Assembly (NCBI GenBank): GCA_013397435.1
Contig: VZRG01001320.1
Location: 124,001 to 188,000 of the forward strand
DNA length: 64,000 nucleotides
Reading direction: 5' to 3'
From: Erythrocercus mccallii
Lineage: Eukaryota > Chordata > Aves > Passeriformes > Dicruridae
Each line of letters begins with the position of its first letter. Position 1 is the first letter of the stretch. The notes under the pieces are model-generated. The model ran no database searches, was not told the origin of the DNA, and saw only the letters and a list, made by a program, of their open reading frames with translations. Made by a program: the position numbers and the translations under genes. Of this stretch, positions 53,001 through 58,415 are shown in pieces.

Positions 53001-55417
53001 GGATAAATACTGCTCAGCCCCAAAATACTGGCTTCGATATAAGAAAATACATGTAGAAGACAAGTACCTTCAGTGAATACAGCTGCTTTCCTCTGTTGGG
53101 ATCATTACCTATGGCTTTATTTTTGTCATACATATTCTCATGCCTTTATTACTATTTCAAACAAACGATAGGTCTGGGGACTGTAATATGTAACTCACCT
53201 AATCTGTTACCTGTAAACATGAGCATCAGCTTCTGTAATTACTTCCTCAGTAATTACAGTGTTATGGATGACTTTTTCTGAGGACTTTGTGACTATACTA
53301 CACCTCTCCAGAATCTCTGCTTTTGCACCTTGGTTTAGGTCTGTGACAAATATGAATGACTTGAGTTATCCGTATTTATCAGTAAGCATATTTAAAATAC
53401 CAATTACTGAATTTAAAACTTAAGTAAGCAAACATAGAAAAAGTATTACAGTCTTAAAGGTCATTTACTTCTTGCTTGTATACATTTCATTGTGCTACAT
53501 TTTTGCAATAAATACAAGAGGAATTATAGATGTAATTGATTCTGGTATGCATTTGGAACAGGTTTGTTGCAGACAAGATGGGTGGCACTGTGGAAAGAGA
53601 GCAACTACATAACTTCTGCTGGGAACTTGACATGAGTGCAATACAATTTGAATTGAAAAGCAACATTGTGCCTATCGGGAAAATCAAAAGAGGGTCGTTC
53701 TATCACAGAGCTTTACTTTTCAAGGTACATTGTCATTTGTTTTGCAACATAACATATTGTTGTTAAATGGATAATCTAAACTAAAATATATTTGCATCAG
53801 TACAATACAGTATTTATATCTCTGTAAAATCTTTTGTATACAGTTGCATAATTTTTCAACAGCAAAGTTGATTTCCCGGTGAATGAAAGCCAGCATCACT
53901 TCTTTCTGTAAACATTCTTGTTGTCATTAAATTGTCTTAACTGATATCAGCAGAATACTTGATAAATGGCAAAAAGCCAAAGTATTTGATTTGTAGTCAA
54001 AACATTTTACATTTTCTGTAAACTGCAAAATATTGAATTATGCAGCTTCCTTCTTTTTCCATGCTGCAAATGCAAACCTATTGGGACAATTTTTATTTGG
54101 TATCTATCCAGTATTCTGTGATAGTATATAACAGCTTCTGTGTTCTAGTTTCTTAGAAGAAACTAGAAACTGGGAAGTTTTACTTCCTCTTTCTTCATAT
54201 GAAGATGTACTGATGCAGCCTGCTTATCTGTCCCATCCTTTTTCCTTGGCTGGATTTTTCCCTTTCTTGAATGGAAAGAAACAGAGAAACAAGGGCCTTG
54301 CACATTAAGCACGAAGGACCTAGGAGAGAGTACACAGGAGAAAGAGTGCAACCCTAAATTTATGGTATCCATAGGGAGAGAAAGTTTCCAACTTATTGTA
54401 TGACATTCTGAGGGTGTGACTTAATTCTGCTCCACTGTCCTAAGAAACTTTTGTAGGGACAGATACCTCTCTTAAAGCCACAGCACTCTAAGGAATGGAT
54501 ATCCGTGTCCAGTTGTAACAAGTTAAAAATCTTGCAGGACTTCATTCCTTCACAGCAGATGTGTGTTGGAAAAGCAGTTTGGAAGCTGGAAACCATTATA
54601 GGTCTGTCTGTGATAGTGCAGCCCAGAGGAAAGGCAGGTGTTTCATCTAGCAGACACTTGCCTCGCATTTCATTGCTTCCCACATTTCCAGGGCTGAAAA
54701 GCAAGGAGTGTGCTTCGGAGTGAAGCAACAGTTCTAAAGTTACGCTGATAAAAATGTTACATTTTTTACATTTAATATTTCATACTAGCTATATGTGTGC
54801 AGTGTGCCTACACCTCATTGCTTGAATAGACTTTAAAATGTTATTTAGAAGTTAGTCTTCCAAGCAGAAAAAAACCCCATTGCTGGGTACTGTGGGTGTT
54901 GCACTTCATTTGAGATCTGAAGGACTGGCTGATAAACAAATGTATCAGTATTTGAAAAGAGTTAAAATTGATGTTTTTCATGTTGTGCATAGGATATGCA
55001 GGAAATAACATTTAAAAGCCTACACTTTCTATGCAAAACCAACAATAAAAGTTTGAAGTTTGGAACACTTGAAAAATTTATAAAGTCTGTTTCAAGAAAG
55101 CTCTAGGCCTTTCATGCGTCTGTTTTGTTTTTAAGCATCACAGGGCCTTGCTGTATTTCACAGAAGCGACATGAATTAACTGCAATTAACTACTTCTTCT
55201 TTTTTAGGTGTTAGCAGACAGAATTGGCATTGGCTGTACTTTAGTTCGTGGCCAGTATAACAGAGCTTGGAATGAAGTTAAATTGGTTGAACGCTCTCCC
55301 AAAGGGCTTCTGCTTCCTCCTCAAGAGTATGTTGTAGAACTAATGTTTGAACCAGGCTGCTTGCTGAAACAAGGATCTGCAAAGGCTGATCGATACAAAC
55401 GTATTTCATCATCTTGA
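2007..55417 (+). CDS. ARMC3: Armadillo repeat-containing protein 3, 18 spliced coding exons, 851 aa
   Basis: Joined exons: 2007-2048, 10850-10967, 12932-13057, 14174-14242, 14570-14745, 16100-16294, 16932-17115, 22370-22522, 22648-22753, 35122-35371, 36524-36660, 40030-40198, 41062-41162, 45099-45167, 46615-46704, 50345-50542, 53562-53724, 55208-55417. The sum is 2553 nt plus TGA, with no internal stop, GT-AG throughout and matching phases. Translation matches recalled human ARMC3 end to end (MGKK start, APEDVVIHEFATLCL, KNAAKAITKAAYD, GLEPLVELL, HRALLFKVLADRIGIG). Armadillo repeats fill about residues 20-510, giving a superhelical protein-binding scaffold. Residues about 690-850 form an EDR1/CTR1-like domain, a family named from plant CTR1/EDR1 kinases. 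No kinase domain and no signal peptide are seen, so it is probably cytosolic. Mammalian ARMC3 is testis-enriched and tied to sperm flagella and cilia; that role here is inferred from orthology. The protein is about 20 residues shorter than human, mostly in the linker. Confidence 0.97.
4485..5562 (+). mobile_element. Old CR1 LINE fragment, reverse transcriptase C-terminal half and 3' end
   Basis: Plus-strand remains of the CR1 polyprotein in several broken frames. DFSEAFNTA near 4496 matches the RT box-A region. SKFAEDMKLRG near 4755 matches the catalytic FADD box, with the second-position D changed to E. The 4880-5190 stretch carries the poorly conserved post-RT region. The end at 5540-5562 resembles the CR1 3' tail (ccttctaacatcaac, then tgtgattc). 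Many stops and frameshifts show an old, dead, 5'-truncated copy in sense orientation to ARMC3. Confidence 0.8.
6798..7330 (-). mobile_element. Solo LTR, avian ERVL-like
   Basis: A sharply more GC-rich block inside AT-rich intron. Read on the minus strand it begins TGTAGGAGGACAG (complement of 7318-7330), passes a VNTR-free U3 with GTTAATTACC and a purine-rich GCTGGGAGAGAG segment, and ends in ACA, the pattern of avian ERVL-type LTRs. A short direct repeat AGAA(T) lies right after 7330 and just before the left end. The same AGAA-TGT motif occurs twice on the left (6794 and 6838), so the left edge may be 6798 or 6842. No internal retroviral genes are present, so it is a solo LTR left by recombination. 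Family assignment is from memory of LTR layout. Confidence 0.6.
7907..8033. repeat. A/C-rich low-complexity tract
   Basis: About 125 bases made almost only of A and C (runs such as AAAAAACCCC and CCCCCCCCCC). The complement is a G/T-rich tract of the kind often seen at degenerate poly-tails and in bird introns. It has no coding sense. Confidence 0.85.
8303..8320. repeat. Poly(A) run of 18
   Basis: Eighteen consecutive A between GGATT and GATGG. No recognisable retroposed gene body precedes it, so I treat it as a simple repeat. Confidence 0.85.
8408..8622 (-). mobile_element. CR1 LINE 3' tail, reversed
   Basis: Starts with the reversed CR1 end signature ACAGAATCAC, then GGTTGGAAGGGACCACAG and TCCAACCTCCCTGCTCAGGC, and continues through the short 3' region to AAGAAATTCTTCCTCA. 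This is the standard 5'-truncated CR1 tail seen many thousands of times in bird genomes, here antisense to ARMC3 in intron 1. Confidence 0.88.
9841..9884. repeat. AT/GT alternating simple repeat
   Basis: Imperfect TATA and TGTATA alternation, an AT-type microsatellite in intron 1. Confidence 0.7.
10850..10967 (+). CDS. ARMC3: ARMC3 coding exon 2
   Basis: Acceptor TGTTTTTAG at 10849, donor G/GTTAGT at 10968. 118 bp, phase 0 in and 1 out. Encodes residues 15-54, starting FDPLLIESKTPATVVLML and containing SSPENEVLAKACDALYKFA, the first armadillo-type helix pair. Confidence 0.95.
10968..12931 (+). other. ARMC3 intron 2, nothing recognised
   Basis: About 2.0 kb of AT-rich intron. No repeat family, RNA gene or extra exon is evident. 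Confidence 0.8.
12932..13057 (+). CDS. ARMC3: ARMC3 coding exon 3
   Basis: Acceptor CCTTTTCAG at 12931, donor C/GTAAGA at 13058. 126 bp, phase 1 to 1. Encodes residues 54-96, including LLRLGALEHLYKLLSHEDP and VRRNAVMVFGIMASN, a typical ARM repeat. Confidence 0.96.
13058..14173 (+). other. ARMC3 intron 3
   Basis: About 1.1 kb. The only structure seen is a two-copy 26-bp tandem duplication at 13192-13242. Confidence 0.8.
13192..13242. repeat. Tandem duplication, 26-bp period, two copies
   Basis: The 25-bp block TTTTATAGTGCTTTATAGAC plus CTATA occurs at 13192-13216 and again, identically, at 13218-13242. The absence of mismatches suggests a recent duplication. Confidence 0.9.
14174..14242 (+). 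CDS. ARMC3: ARMC3 coding exon 4
   Basis: Acceptor CATTGTAG at 14173, donor G/GTACCT at 14243. 69 bp, phase 1 to 1. Encodes residues 96-119, DVKKLLRELDVTNSLISQL, nearly identical to the human segment. Confidence 0.95.
14243..14569 (+). other. ARMC3 intron 4, nothing recognised
   Basis: A short 327-bp intron with no distinct content. Confidence 0.85.
14570..14745 (+). CDS. ARMC3: ARMC3 coding exon 5
   Basis: Acceptor TCTCCACAG at 14569, donor CAG/GTAAAA at 14746. 176 bp, phase 1 in and 0 out. Encodes residues 119-177, with DVVIHEFATLCLSHM and KIFEQGGLEPLIRLLGSLDP, then KKNSLECIYLLVQ. This is the best conserved ARM block. Confidence 0.97.
14746..16099 (+). other. ARMC3 intron 5, nothing recognised
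   Basis: About 1.35 kb. A 141-codon open frame at 15178-15603 has no homology I recognise and is rich in hydrophobic codons as AT-rich DNA often is, so I do not call it. Confidence 0.75.
16100..16294 (+). CDS. ARMC3: ARMC3 coding exon 6
   Basis: Acceptor TTACTGCAG at 16099, donor AAT/GTACGG at 16295. 195 bp, phase 0 to 0. Encodes residues 178-242, DFQNRAAVRELNVIPPLLGL, with IQLLALKTLEIISKD and LDCLLNILENN: one and a half ARM repeats. Confidence 0.96.
16295..16931 (+). other. ARMC3 intron 6, nothing recognised
   Basis: 637 bp, AT-rich, no distinct content. Confidence 0.8.
16932..17115 (+). CDS. ARMC3: ARMC3 coding exon 7
   Basis: Acceptor TTTTATTAG at 16931, donor T/GTATGT at 17116. 184 bp, phase 0 in and 1 out. 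Encodes residues 243-304, ELSDLHIETLAVLGNCLEDV, GGLEKLLSFLEVS and QKNAAKAITKAAYD, all closely matching human ARMC3. Confidence 0.96.
17116..22369 (+). other. ARMC3 intron 7 (5.3 kb)
   Basis: Mostly unrecognised AT-rich sequence, including TA-alternation near 17290 and T-rich stretches near 17340 and 21280. A short CR1-like tail lies at 22171-22218, about 150 bp before exon 8. The 135-codon frame at 18370-18777 has no recognised homology. Confidence 0.75.
22171..22218 (+). mobile_element. Probable CR1 3' tail fragment
   Basis: GATTTGGATGATCTTTGTGC followed by GTGCCTTCCAATGTTCTGTGAT resembles the sense-strand end of CR1 (GATGATCTTNGTGGGTCCCTTCCAA, then TTCTGTGAT). Compare the complete copy's end at 44873-44925 in this window. 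It is short and degraded. Confidence 0.5.
22370..22522 (+). CDS. ARMC3: ARMC3 coding exon 8
   Basis: Acceptor CATTTAAAG at 22369 (a weak pyrimidine tract), donor G/GTAAGT at 22523. 153 bp, phase 1 to 1. Encodes residues 304-355, EIRKILHWKEVEKFLLSLL, then EVKVAASQAISAMCEN. Replacing human PENRKLFHEQ by SEIRKILHWK keeps length and helix spacing. Confidence 0.95.
22648..22753 (+). CDS. ARMC3: ARMC3 coding exon 9
   Basis: Only 125 bp after exon 8. Acceptor TTCAAAG at 22647, donor AAG/GTGAGT at 22754. 106 bp, phase 1 in and 2 out. Encodes residues 355-390, IPQLVRLLSTDNEEVKEAAV, then IALTNLTTASPRNA. Confidence 0.95.
26979..27034. repeat. 10-bp tandem array, about 5.5 units
   Basis: Units alternate GACTCAAAAT (two) and ACATCAAAAT (three), then a decayed ACATCCAAAAT. 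The period is 10, with one slip of +1 in the last unit. Confidence 0.85.
27192..27225. repeat. Inverted repeat with a 2-nt bulge
   Basis: TAGTGATTACTACC, loop ATTA, then GGTAGTAATATCACTA. The arms pair completely except for two unpaired bases in the right arm. Confidence 0.75.
28121..28141. repeat. Poly(A) run of 21
   Basis: Twenty-one consecutive A after TTTCACC. No upstream gene copy is recognised and no target-site duplication is obvious, so a processed pseudogene is not supported. Confidence 0.85.
31566..31593. repeat. Perfect 11-bp inverted repeat with 6-nt loop
   Basis: AATGCCTAACC, loop CTTTTA, then GGTTAGGCATT. Just outside lie ACCTT-GATT-AAGGT (another short hairpin, about 31551-31564) and the imperfectly matching ends GGATCCTTAGG (left) and CCAAGGATCAT (right). 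Confidence 0.8.
32583..32680. mobile_element. Possible ancient hAT (Charlie-like) DNA transposon remnant
   Basis: AATCAGTGGTTCTCAGCCTT, then TTTGAGG, resembles the terminal inverted repeat consensus CAGTGGTTCTCAACCT shared by many old vertebrate hAT elements. The opposite end was not found. Confidence 0.4.
34211..34230. repeat. Perfect 20-bp palindrome
   Basis: AAACTCTTTTAAAAGAGTTT is its own reverse complement with no spacer. It is AT-rich, which makes chance formation easier. Confidence 0.9.
35122..35371 (+). CDS. ARMC3: ARMC3 coding exon 10
   Basis: Acceptor CATTTTGCTAG at 35121, donor GAG/GTAAAA at 35372. 250 bp, the largest coding exon, phase 2 in and 0 out. Encodes residues 390-473: VVAEAEGIEPLMKTLKAQRD, NAIAVLTNLSLQEPSR, GPLRSTNSQVQSKAALAVAA. 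It is markedly more GC-rich than its flanks. Confidence 0.97.
35372..36523 (+). other. ARMC3 intron 10, nothing recognised
   Basis: About 1.15 kb. No repeat family or RNA seen. An antisense 129-codon frame at 36162-36551 overlaps exon 11 and is a shadow. Confidence 0.8.
36524..36660 (+). CDS. ARMC3: ARMC3 coding exon 11
   Basis: Acceptor CTTTTTTAATAG at 36523, donor GG/GTAAGT at 36661. 137 bp, phase 0 in and 2 out. Encodes residues 474-519, LRNVGGLEPLVELLHSNNEE, then VRRNACWAVLVC and DELTAIELCRLG, the last clear ARM repeat. Confidence 0.96.
36661..40029 (+). other. ARMC3 intron 11
   Basis: 3.4 kb. The centre (about 37310-39060) looks like a decayed reversed LINE. 39061-40029 holds a short TA run near 39140 and otherwise nothing recognised. 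Confidence 0.75.
37310..39060 (-). mobile_element. Ancient decayed CR1/L3-type LINE
   Basis: The left end (CAGATCAGGAGGGGACCTCG, then AGGTAACCTGTCCCAGTGCT) follows the reversed CR1 3' region. Further right, CTTATTAAAGTCAAAATGTA, CCACATTGAATAAGAGACC and CTTTTTGTTT resemble reversed CR1-clade coding sequence in conserved order. Heavily mutated, so limits and subfamily are approximate. Confidence 0.5.
40030..40198 (+). CDS. ARMC3: ARMC3 coding exon 12
   Basis: Acceptor TTTACCAG at 40029, donor CAG/GTAAGA at 40199. 169 bp, phase 2 in and 0 out. Encodes residues 519-575, ALDILEEINLSTKRKNKFSE, LLDNNLPQKYS and GYLSSNNIITNGFYDCG. This post-ARM segment is strongly conserved with human. Confidence 0.96.
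40199..41061 (+). other. ARMC3 intron 12, nothing recognised
   Basis: 863 bp, no distinct content. Confidence 0.8.
41062..41162 (+). CDS. ARMC3: ARMC3 coding exon 13
   Basis: Acceptor TTTCTTGTAG at 41061, donor AT/GTGAGT at 41163. 101 bp, phase 0 in and 2 out. Encodes residues 576-609, VKHGGKFLSLEELSKQELTD, then RRAIFFINAKPQE. Human here reads LPLKELCLQEPSDLRAVLLI, so the exon is conserved but faster evolving. Confidence 0.92.
41241..41310. repeat. TCTA/TATC microsatellite followed by (CA)n
   Basis: An interrupted tetranucleotide array of about 50 bp joined to about seven CA dinucleotides. Such compound tracts are usually length-polymorphic. Confidence 0.92.
42355..42711 (+). pseudogene. 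CR1 ORF2 endonuclease part, broken
   Basis: Open for 118 codons: DIADISETWWDGS, GGYRLFRRDRQGRR and GGVALYGIEG, then GVHYRPP and LVLMGDFN. These are the conserved blocks of the AP-type endonuclease (exonuclease-endonuclease-phosphatase fold) that nicks target DNA for CR1. A TAG follows GDFN directly, truncating the frame. Downstream endonuclease residues (GHSDHREIKFEI near 42870) continue in another frame, showing a frameshift. Confidence 0.85.
43430..44041 (+). pseudogene. CR1 ORF2 reverse transcriptase part, broken
   Basis: A 203-codon open stretch starts in the connector (PETVPDLLLQMDPYKSMGPG, then GIHSGILKEL) and runs into RT blocks: VNVLIFKQ, DPRNYRPLNFTSSVPGKVME, HSQHGLMRRKSCLSNLISF and DVSKAF. 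It ends at TGA 44039-44041. RT continues beyond in another frame, VLFNIFINDLDP and LSKFTDNK near 44150-44230. There the usual FADD catalytic box reads FTDN, so the enzyme could not work even if the frames were intact. Confidence 0.87.
45099..45167 (+). CDS. ARMC3: ARMC3 coding exon 14 (linker)
   Basis: Acceptor ATTCTGTTTCAG at 45098, donor AAG/GTATGT at 45168. 69 bp, phase 2 to 2. Encodes residues 609-632, VVVEKVQEASPPVSRKSSRE. The SRKSSREK end recalls human RRSSKEK. A second GT five bases earlier (AAA/GTAAGG at 45163) would break the frame into exons 15 and 16, so the later donor is preferred. Confidence 0.87.
45168..46614 (+). other. ARMC3 intron 14, nothing recognised
   Basis: About 1.45 kb with no repeat family or RNA seen. 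The human linker has extra residues at this point. I searched for another small in-phase exon and found none convincing. Confidence 0.7.
46615..46704 (+). CDS. ARMC3: ARMC3 coding exon 15 (linker)
   Basis: Acceptor TTGATCTCAATAG at 46614, donor AA/GTATTA at 46705. 90 bp, phase 2 to 2. Encodes residues 632-662, PVVSPVEEKQKLPVQWCSLT, then KSSTREKGL. This aligns with human SPIEDKSEPASGRNTVLSKS, then ATKEKG, and the phases on both sides fit (AG+T, then AA+A into exon 16). The donor is poor at +4 to +6, so the exon may be spliced variably. I rate the exon as likely from homology plus phase. Confidence 0.82.
46705..50344 (+). other. ARMC3 intron 15, nothing recognised
   Basis: 3.6 kb. A GC-richer patch at about 47020-47160 stands out, but I recognise no element or gene in it. 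Confidence 0.75.
50345..50542 (+). CDS. ARMC3: ARMC3 coding exon 16
   Basis: The acceptor is a long T run followed by GTAAG at 50344; the donor is CA/GTGAGT at 50543. 198 bp, phase 2 to 2. Encodes residues 662-728: KGKGKKEEEKPKEV (a charged linker), then WLPPPDFILMDYINEASKTI, then LPLNTTREQVVALAQ. Human has KGKKEEEKVKEE and YVYEVTKSILPITNIKEQIE. The C-terminal EDR1-like domain starts here. Confidence 0.95.
50543..53561 (+). other. ARMC3 intron 16
   Basis: 3.0 kb. It contains a GC-rich block (51660-51900) of unknown nature and an LTR-like element (about 52101-52591). The rest is unrecognised. Confidence 0.75.
52101..52591 (+). mobile_element. Probable solo LTR of an avian endogenous retrovirus (ERVK/ERV1-like)
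   Basis: Begins TGTGGCCCCTCGGGG. It later has CATATGTAAGACC, TCTCTGGTGTTCATGTGTG, then a polyadenylation signal GAATAAATACAAACC near 52528, and ends about TTCTTTCCACCCCTGTTTCA. The order U3, R with AATAAA, short U5 and TG...CA fits an LTR. I could not find a matching target-site duplication, so limits are uncertain and no retroviral genes are seen beside it. Confidence 0.5.
53562..53724 (+). CDS. ARMC3: ARMC3 coding exon 17
   Basis: Acceptor TTTGGAACAG at 53561, donor AAG/GTACAT at 53725. 163 bp, phase 2 in and 0 out. Encodes residues 728-782, FVADKMGGTVEREQLHNFCW, IQFELKSNIVPIG and SFYHRALLFK. HRALLFK is the core motif of the EDR1/CTR1-like domain. Confidence 0.97.
53725..55207 (+). other. 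ARMC3 intron 17
   Basis: 1.5 kb with a 26-bp near-perfect palindrome at 54143-54168; otherwise nothing recognised. Confidence 0.8.
54143..54168. repeat. 12-bp inverted repeat with 2-nt centre
   Basis: TTCTAGTTTCTT, AG, then AAGAAACTAGAA. Arms are perfect complements. Confidence 0.9.
55208..55417 (+). CDS. ARMC3: ARMC3 last coding exon (18)
   Basis: Acceptor CTTCTTTTTTAG at 55207. 207 coding bases plus TGA at 55415-55417. Encodes residues 783-851, VLADRIGIGCTLVRGQYNRA, WNEVKL, EYVVELMFEPGCLL and the end RYKRISSS. Human reads ALADRIGIGCSLVRGEYGRA here and ends LYRFI, so the bird tail is a few residues longer. Confidence 0.97.
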   Translation: MLADRIGIGCTLVRGQYNRAWNEVKLVERSPKGLLLPPQEYVVELMFEPGCLLKQGSAKADRYKRISSS

Positions 55418-55705
55418 TGAATTTCACCAAAACAAATATTTTAAATATGTTTGCAGTGCTGTATTTTATGAAACATTAGGGGATTCATATCCAACTGTCA
55501 AAAAGAAGCGTATCTGGTATGTTGTCTTAAAGGTTTAATTAAATGTGCTTTTAGTATCTAGCTTCAGTGCTTAGAAATTTTGTGAAATTTTTTGTACTGT
55601 TTTAAGACTAAATTGCAAAACTACAGATTAAAATTTGGAAATCAATAATATTTGGTGTGTGCAAACATTAAAATGCTTATTAAATACGTTAAATTCCTAT
55701 ACAGC
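55418..55705 (+). other. ARMC3: ARMC3 3' untranslated region, approximate
   Basis: AT-rich sequence after the stop. The end is set by the ATTAAA cluster at 55627-55684; the true cleavage site is not visible. Confidence 0.6.
55627..55684 (+). promoter_or_regulatory. Candidate ARMC3 polyadenylation signals
   Basis: Three ATTAAA hexamers at 55627-55632, 55667-55672 and 55679-55684, within 270 bp of the stop. No canonical AATAAA lies closer. ATTAAA is the second most used vertebrate signal. Confidence 0.55.
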
Positions 55706-58382
55706 ATATTCTTTTCTTTTTCTAATTTTCTGTCAAATCCCATGCACAACTATGTCCATAAAGCAAGAAAATGTGACATCTGATGAAATAACAAGACACC
55801 TAAAAACACCTGAATAATTTTTGTGTGAAATAACCCAAGAACTGAGAACTAGAACTACTATAACAGTATACTTTCAGCCTCTGTAGAAAAAAAATCCCAT
55901 TTATATTTCTTAGAACTTGGCAGAGTTAATATTTACAGATAATAGAATAATGTGGATGAAAGCAAATACTGTTTGTCCTGGCACAGGAAAGACAGATGAT
56001 TGATAAGTTAATGCTTGTGATCTGTTTAAGTTCTTTATTTTTGACTTGAAGATAAAATGGTCTCCGAGAAGGCAGCGGTTTTAGACAGTGAGTTAGTATT
56101 TCTTGCAGCCTTGGGTAACGTGGTGTTGCTGAAGAGTGGCAGTGCTTTTAAAAGAGGTAAAATACTGGCTAGAACACTCTGGTAAACACTTCCTGGTGAA
56201 ACTGTCAGGAAGGTACTGGAGTATTTCAGAGACCACCACTATCAATTGAGTTTACTGTGGAAAACTGTGCGAATGTACTGTACAGCGGTTAGGCCAGTGC
56301 AGGCAATGTTGAACAGAACTGAATTTCAGAAGACCAGAACACCTACAACAAGGCATTTACTTCCTGCCTACCAAAAATGTGATTAAAATTTTTGGGTCTG
56401 TGTTCTTTTAGCTTTTTAATGTTTGTATAAGCACAGTCACTTGCCTCGACTGCTTTGGGTTGAGGAGGAGGTTTGTATCTGTTGTATTCATTACTGCTCA
56501 TGAGCATGATCCCACCACTCCCTCTCCTTCCTCCTTTGACATGCAGCATGATTTCCTGGTAGCCCTTAGGGGAACATTTTATCTTTATGTTGTAAATTCA
56601 CTTATATGGCCTCATGTTCATTTTTTTTTTACCTTATGTTCAGCAGTCCTCTAGACATCTGAATGCAAAAGGAATCTGGAAACAAAATGCAGGATGTGCT
56701 GGCAGAACTGAAAGAAGGGTGAGGATATGTTTCTTATCATTGCTATGTAGAGATAGGAGTCTGATGGAAAGTCATATGCTCTCTGTACAGGTATGATTGG
56801 GTATAGAAACCCACAACTTTGAAAGTCCAGTAAATTGACATAAAATAAGAATTAATTTCCTGCTAGCTATCATTTTGTATAGTTTTCTTACATTGGAATT
56901 TCATTATTTTGTATTGGAACCATAATGTTAAAGTATGACTTACTTTGTTTGAGGAGGTCTTGAAAAGAAAGCAATTTATGTTGTTTCTAATAAAAAATCA
57001 ATATAAAAAAATAGACAAAATGCAGTTTTTCAAAATAAAAACTGGGAAATTTCTAGACATATGAGCTGACTTTACATAAAATAATTATGTAAACAAATAA
57101 ACCCAAATACTGTACCCTGCACTATATAATGCAGAATTCGATGATCCAGAAATATAGGATCCAAAAATGTTTTATGTCTTTCACAGTTTTGAACTTTGTA
57201 CTGTGTGAGTTCTGTCACTTCAAAATTGCAATGCACTTGGATGTCAGAATTAAGATCTAGGTAGAATATAAACATTTCAATTTAAAATGGTTACTTTGAA
57301 ACCTGCACTTTATTTGTCAAGCAAGTCAAGAGATGCCACACTTTTTTATTTGATGTTAATCAGGGACCTGTAGTTGTGTCCATGGCCTGGTGAAGAATTC
57401 CCCCACCCTTGATAAGAGCACCTCAGCTCACACTCATTCCAGAACTGAATCAGAAAACAAAATGTTTAAACATTTCTACAGGGCTCAGCTGCGTGAATAT
57501 TTCCAGGACATGGCCAGCACACACCGTTTGGCTTGCACTGTGCCTGAGGGAATTGATTGCCTACCTTCATTTAAGGAGCAGATAGGGAAGGGCTTGTATT
57601 TCCTTTTACATAATAGTTCACTAGGCAGATCTGTCACACAGAAGGAGTCAGGCTTGATGCCTTCCTAAGCACGAACAAAACGGTCTGCAGCTACCTCATT
57701 GCAGGATCTGTTCTGGCCACTAAGCACTCTGCATCCCTTTTTGAAGATCTGTTGTCATGTAGGAAAGAATGCAGGATTAATAGACTACAGAAACAGAAAA
57801 GTTGGGCAACCTCTTCAACTTAATATTTGGGAGTAGCAATTAGGCTTTTCCTTTGGGAAAAAGTAGTCTGGGTCTCCAGTACCCACTTCCAGAAATGTTC
57901 TTATATTTTACTGCCTAGACATGTAAATTTCTACTGTAAAATGTAGAAACTGTACCCTGTACTCTGCCTAGAACAAGATCCTCATAATTAGGTGCTCTCC
58001 TGCAAGGTCAAAAGCTGTCTGAAGCAAAGGTAAGAACTGAGACAAGGTTCATTCCACAGGTGTAACCACCAGACAGTGACACAGAAATGGGCCTCATGGC
58101 CAGCAGCTGTGCAAAATGAAAACCAAATGAGATGTGCTCAGCTTCTTGAAAGAGAGGGTATGTTGATGGTTATCCCAGAACAGTGATGGGGACTGAAGAT
58201 CCTGATTTGAACCAGGCACCCTCAAGTCATCCTCACTGTGGTATCTGGTCTTCTGAGAGAAGCTGTCATGAAAACTGTTTCCTCCTGTTCATGGGAACTG
58301 CCTAACTTAGTACTGACTGTGCAGAAATGATGAAGTGCCCTGCTCAGCTTCCTGCATGGTCTCTTCCAAGGCATCTACAAGT

Positions 58383-58415
58383 GACACACCACACATGCAC
58401 ACACATACACACCCC
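58383..58415. repeat. CA-rich simple repeat
   Basis: Interrupted CACA units (ACACACCACACATGCACACA). Confidence 0.7.
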
